6,026 nucleotides of DNA from the NCBI GenBank assembly GCA_020252385.1, contig JADCDC010000264.1, positions 1-6,026 of the forward strand. Reading direction: 5' to 3'. Each line of letters begins with the position of its first letter. Position 1 is the stretch's first letter. The position numbers were made by a program, and so were the translations under genes. Of this stretch, positions 5,857 through 6,026 are shown piece by piece. Origin of the DNA: Aestuariivirga sp. (lineage in GTDB: Bacteria > Pseudomonadota > Alphaproteobacteria > Rhizobiales > Aestuariivirgaceae). The notes under the pieces are model-generated. The model ran no database searches, was not told the origin of the DNA, and was given only the letters and a program-made list of their open reading frames with translations.

Positions 5857-5866
5857 GGATTACCCC

Positions 5867-6026
5867 ATGCAGCCCGACACGCAGACCAACCTCCACGACG
5901 CGAAGATCGACCCGCGCAACCTCGACATCCTGATCTCCGTCAACGGCGCGCTCGTGCCGCGGGCTGAGGCCATGGTCTCGGTTTTCGATTCGGGCTTCAT
6001 CCTGGGCGACGGCGTGTGGGAGGGCC
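5867..6026 (+). CDS. Class IV PLP-dependent aminotransferase, N-terminal part (runs off right edge)
   Basis: Fold-type IV aminotransferases act on branched-chain amino acids (IlvE) or D-alanine, or as the lyase PabC, using pyridoxal phosphate in the cytoplasm. Only 53 codons are visible, so the substrate cannot be decided and the catalytic lysine lies outside the window. The diagnostic N-terminal block is clear: ILISVNGALVPRAEAMVSV (21-39), then FDSGFILGDGVWEG (40-53), which is the typical strand and FxLGDGVxEG loop of class IV enzymes. The ATG at 5867 is supported by AGGA (5856-5859) seven bases upstream. The first 20 residues (MQPDTQTNLH onward) are a short polar extension before the domain. 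The gene follows the porin by 86 bp on the same strand; no good promoter is seen in the gap, which holds two alternative small hairpins. Confidence 0.87.
   Translation, partial: MQPDTQTNLHDAKIDPRNLDILISVNGALVPRAEAMVSVFDSGFILGDGVWEG

Overview
This window looks like chromosomal DNA of a GC-rich alphaproteobacterium, most likely of the order Hyphomicrobiales (Rhizobiales). The pointers are a phosphatidylcholine synthase (Pcs), a SciP/DUF1153 cell-cycle regulator, an Omp25/Omp31-like small porin, and a mosaic palindromic repeat built from CCACCTTCTCCC-type words that is typical of this order. I cannot assign a genus. No phage, transposase, CRISPR, tRNA or rRNA signal is visible.

Layout. The left third is on the minus strand. 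mnmA (547-1698), a tRNA 2-thiouridylase, is followed by pcs (434 running off the left edge), which has its own good sigma70-like promoter (490-462) and apparently a TTG start. Divergent from mnmA, sciP (2058-2336) runs on the plus strand. The 359-bp divergent gap holds a nested, cloverleaf-capable palindromic repeat (1735-1862) beside mnmA and a near-consensus CtrA box (1985-1999) in front of sciP. A perfect 8-bp hairpin closes the sciP unit.

The middle is a two-gene potassium-efflux cassette. kefF-like (2418-3017) encodes a flavodoxin-fold quinone reductase and overlaps by one base the start of a KefC-type K+/H+ antiporter (3017-4885). The antiporter gene is full length (622 codons plus stop) and collinear with KefB/KefC, but codon 128 is an in-frame TGA where the family has a conserved Ser. 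It is therefore either a very recent pseudogene, a sequencing error or a recoding case. This is the most notable anomaly here.

The right end has a promoter (4889-4917) driving a 278-residue outer-membrane beta-barrel protein (4944-5780). After it come a pair of mutually exclusive small hairpins and the first 53 codons of a class IV PLP aminotransferase that runs off the right edge.

The genes are mostly independent housekeeping or envelope functions: lipid, tRNA modification, cell-cycle control, K+ efflux, porin and aminotransferase. Only the kefF-kefC pair is a clear functional unit. I did not find a convincing undescribed multi-gene system. The points worth following are the antiporter nonsense codon, the SciP/CtrA promoter, the cloverleaf repeat and the three-cysteine MnmA active site.
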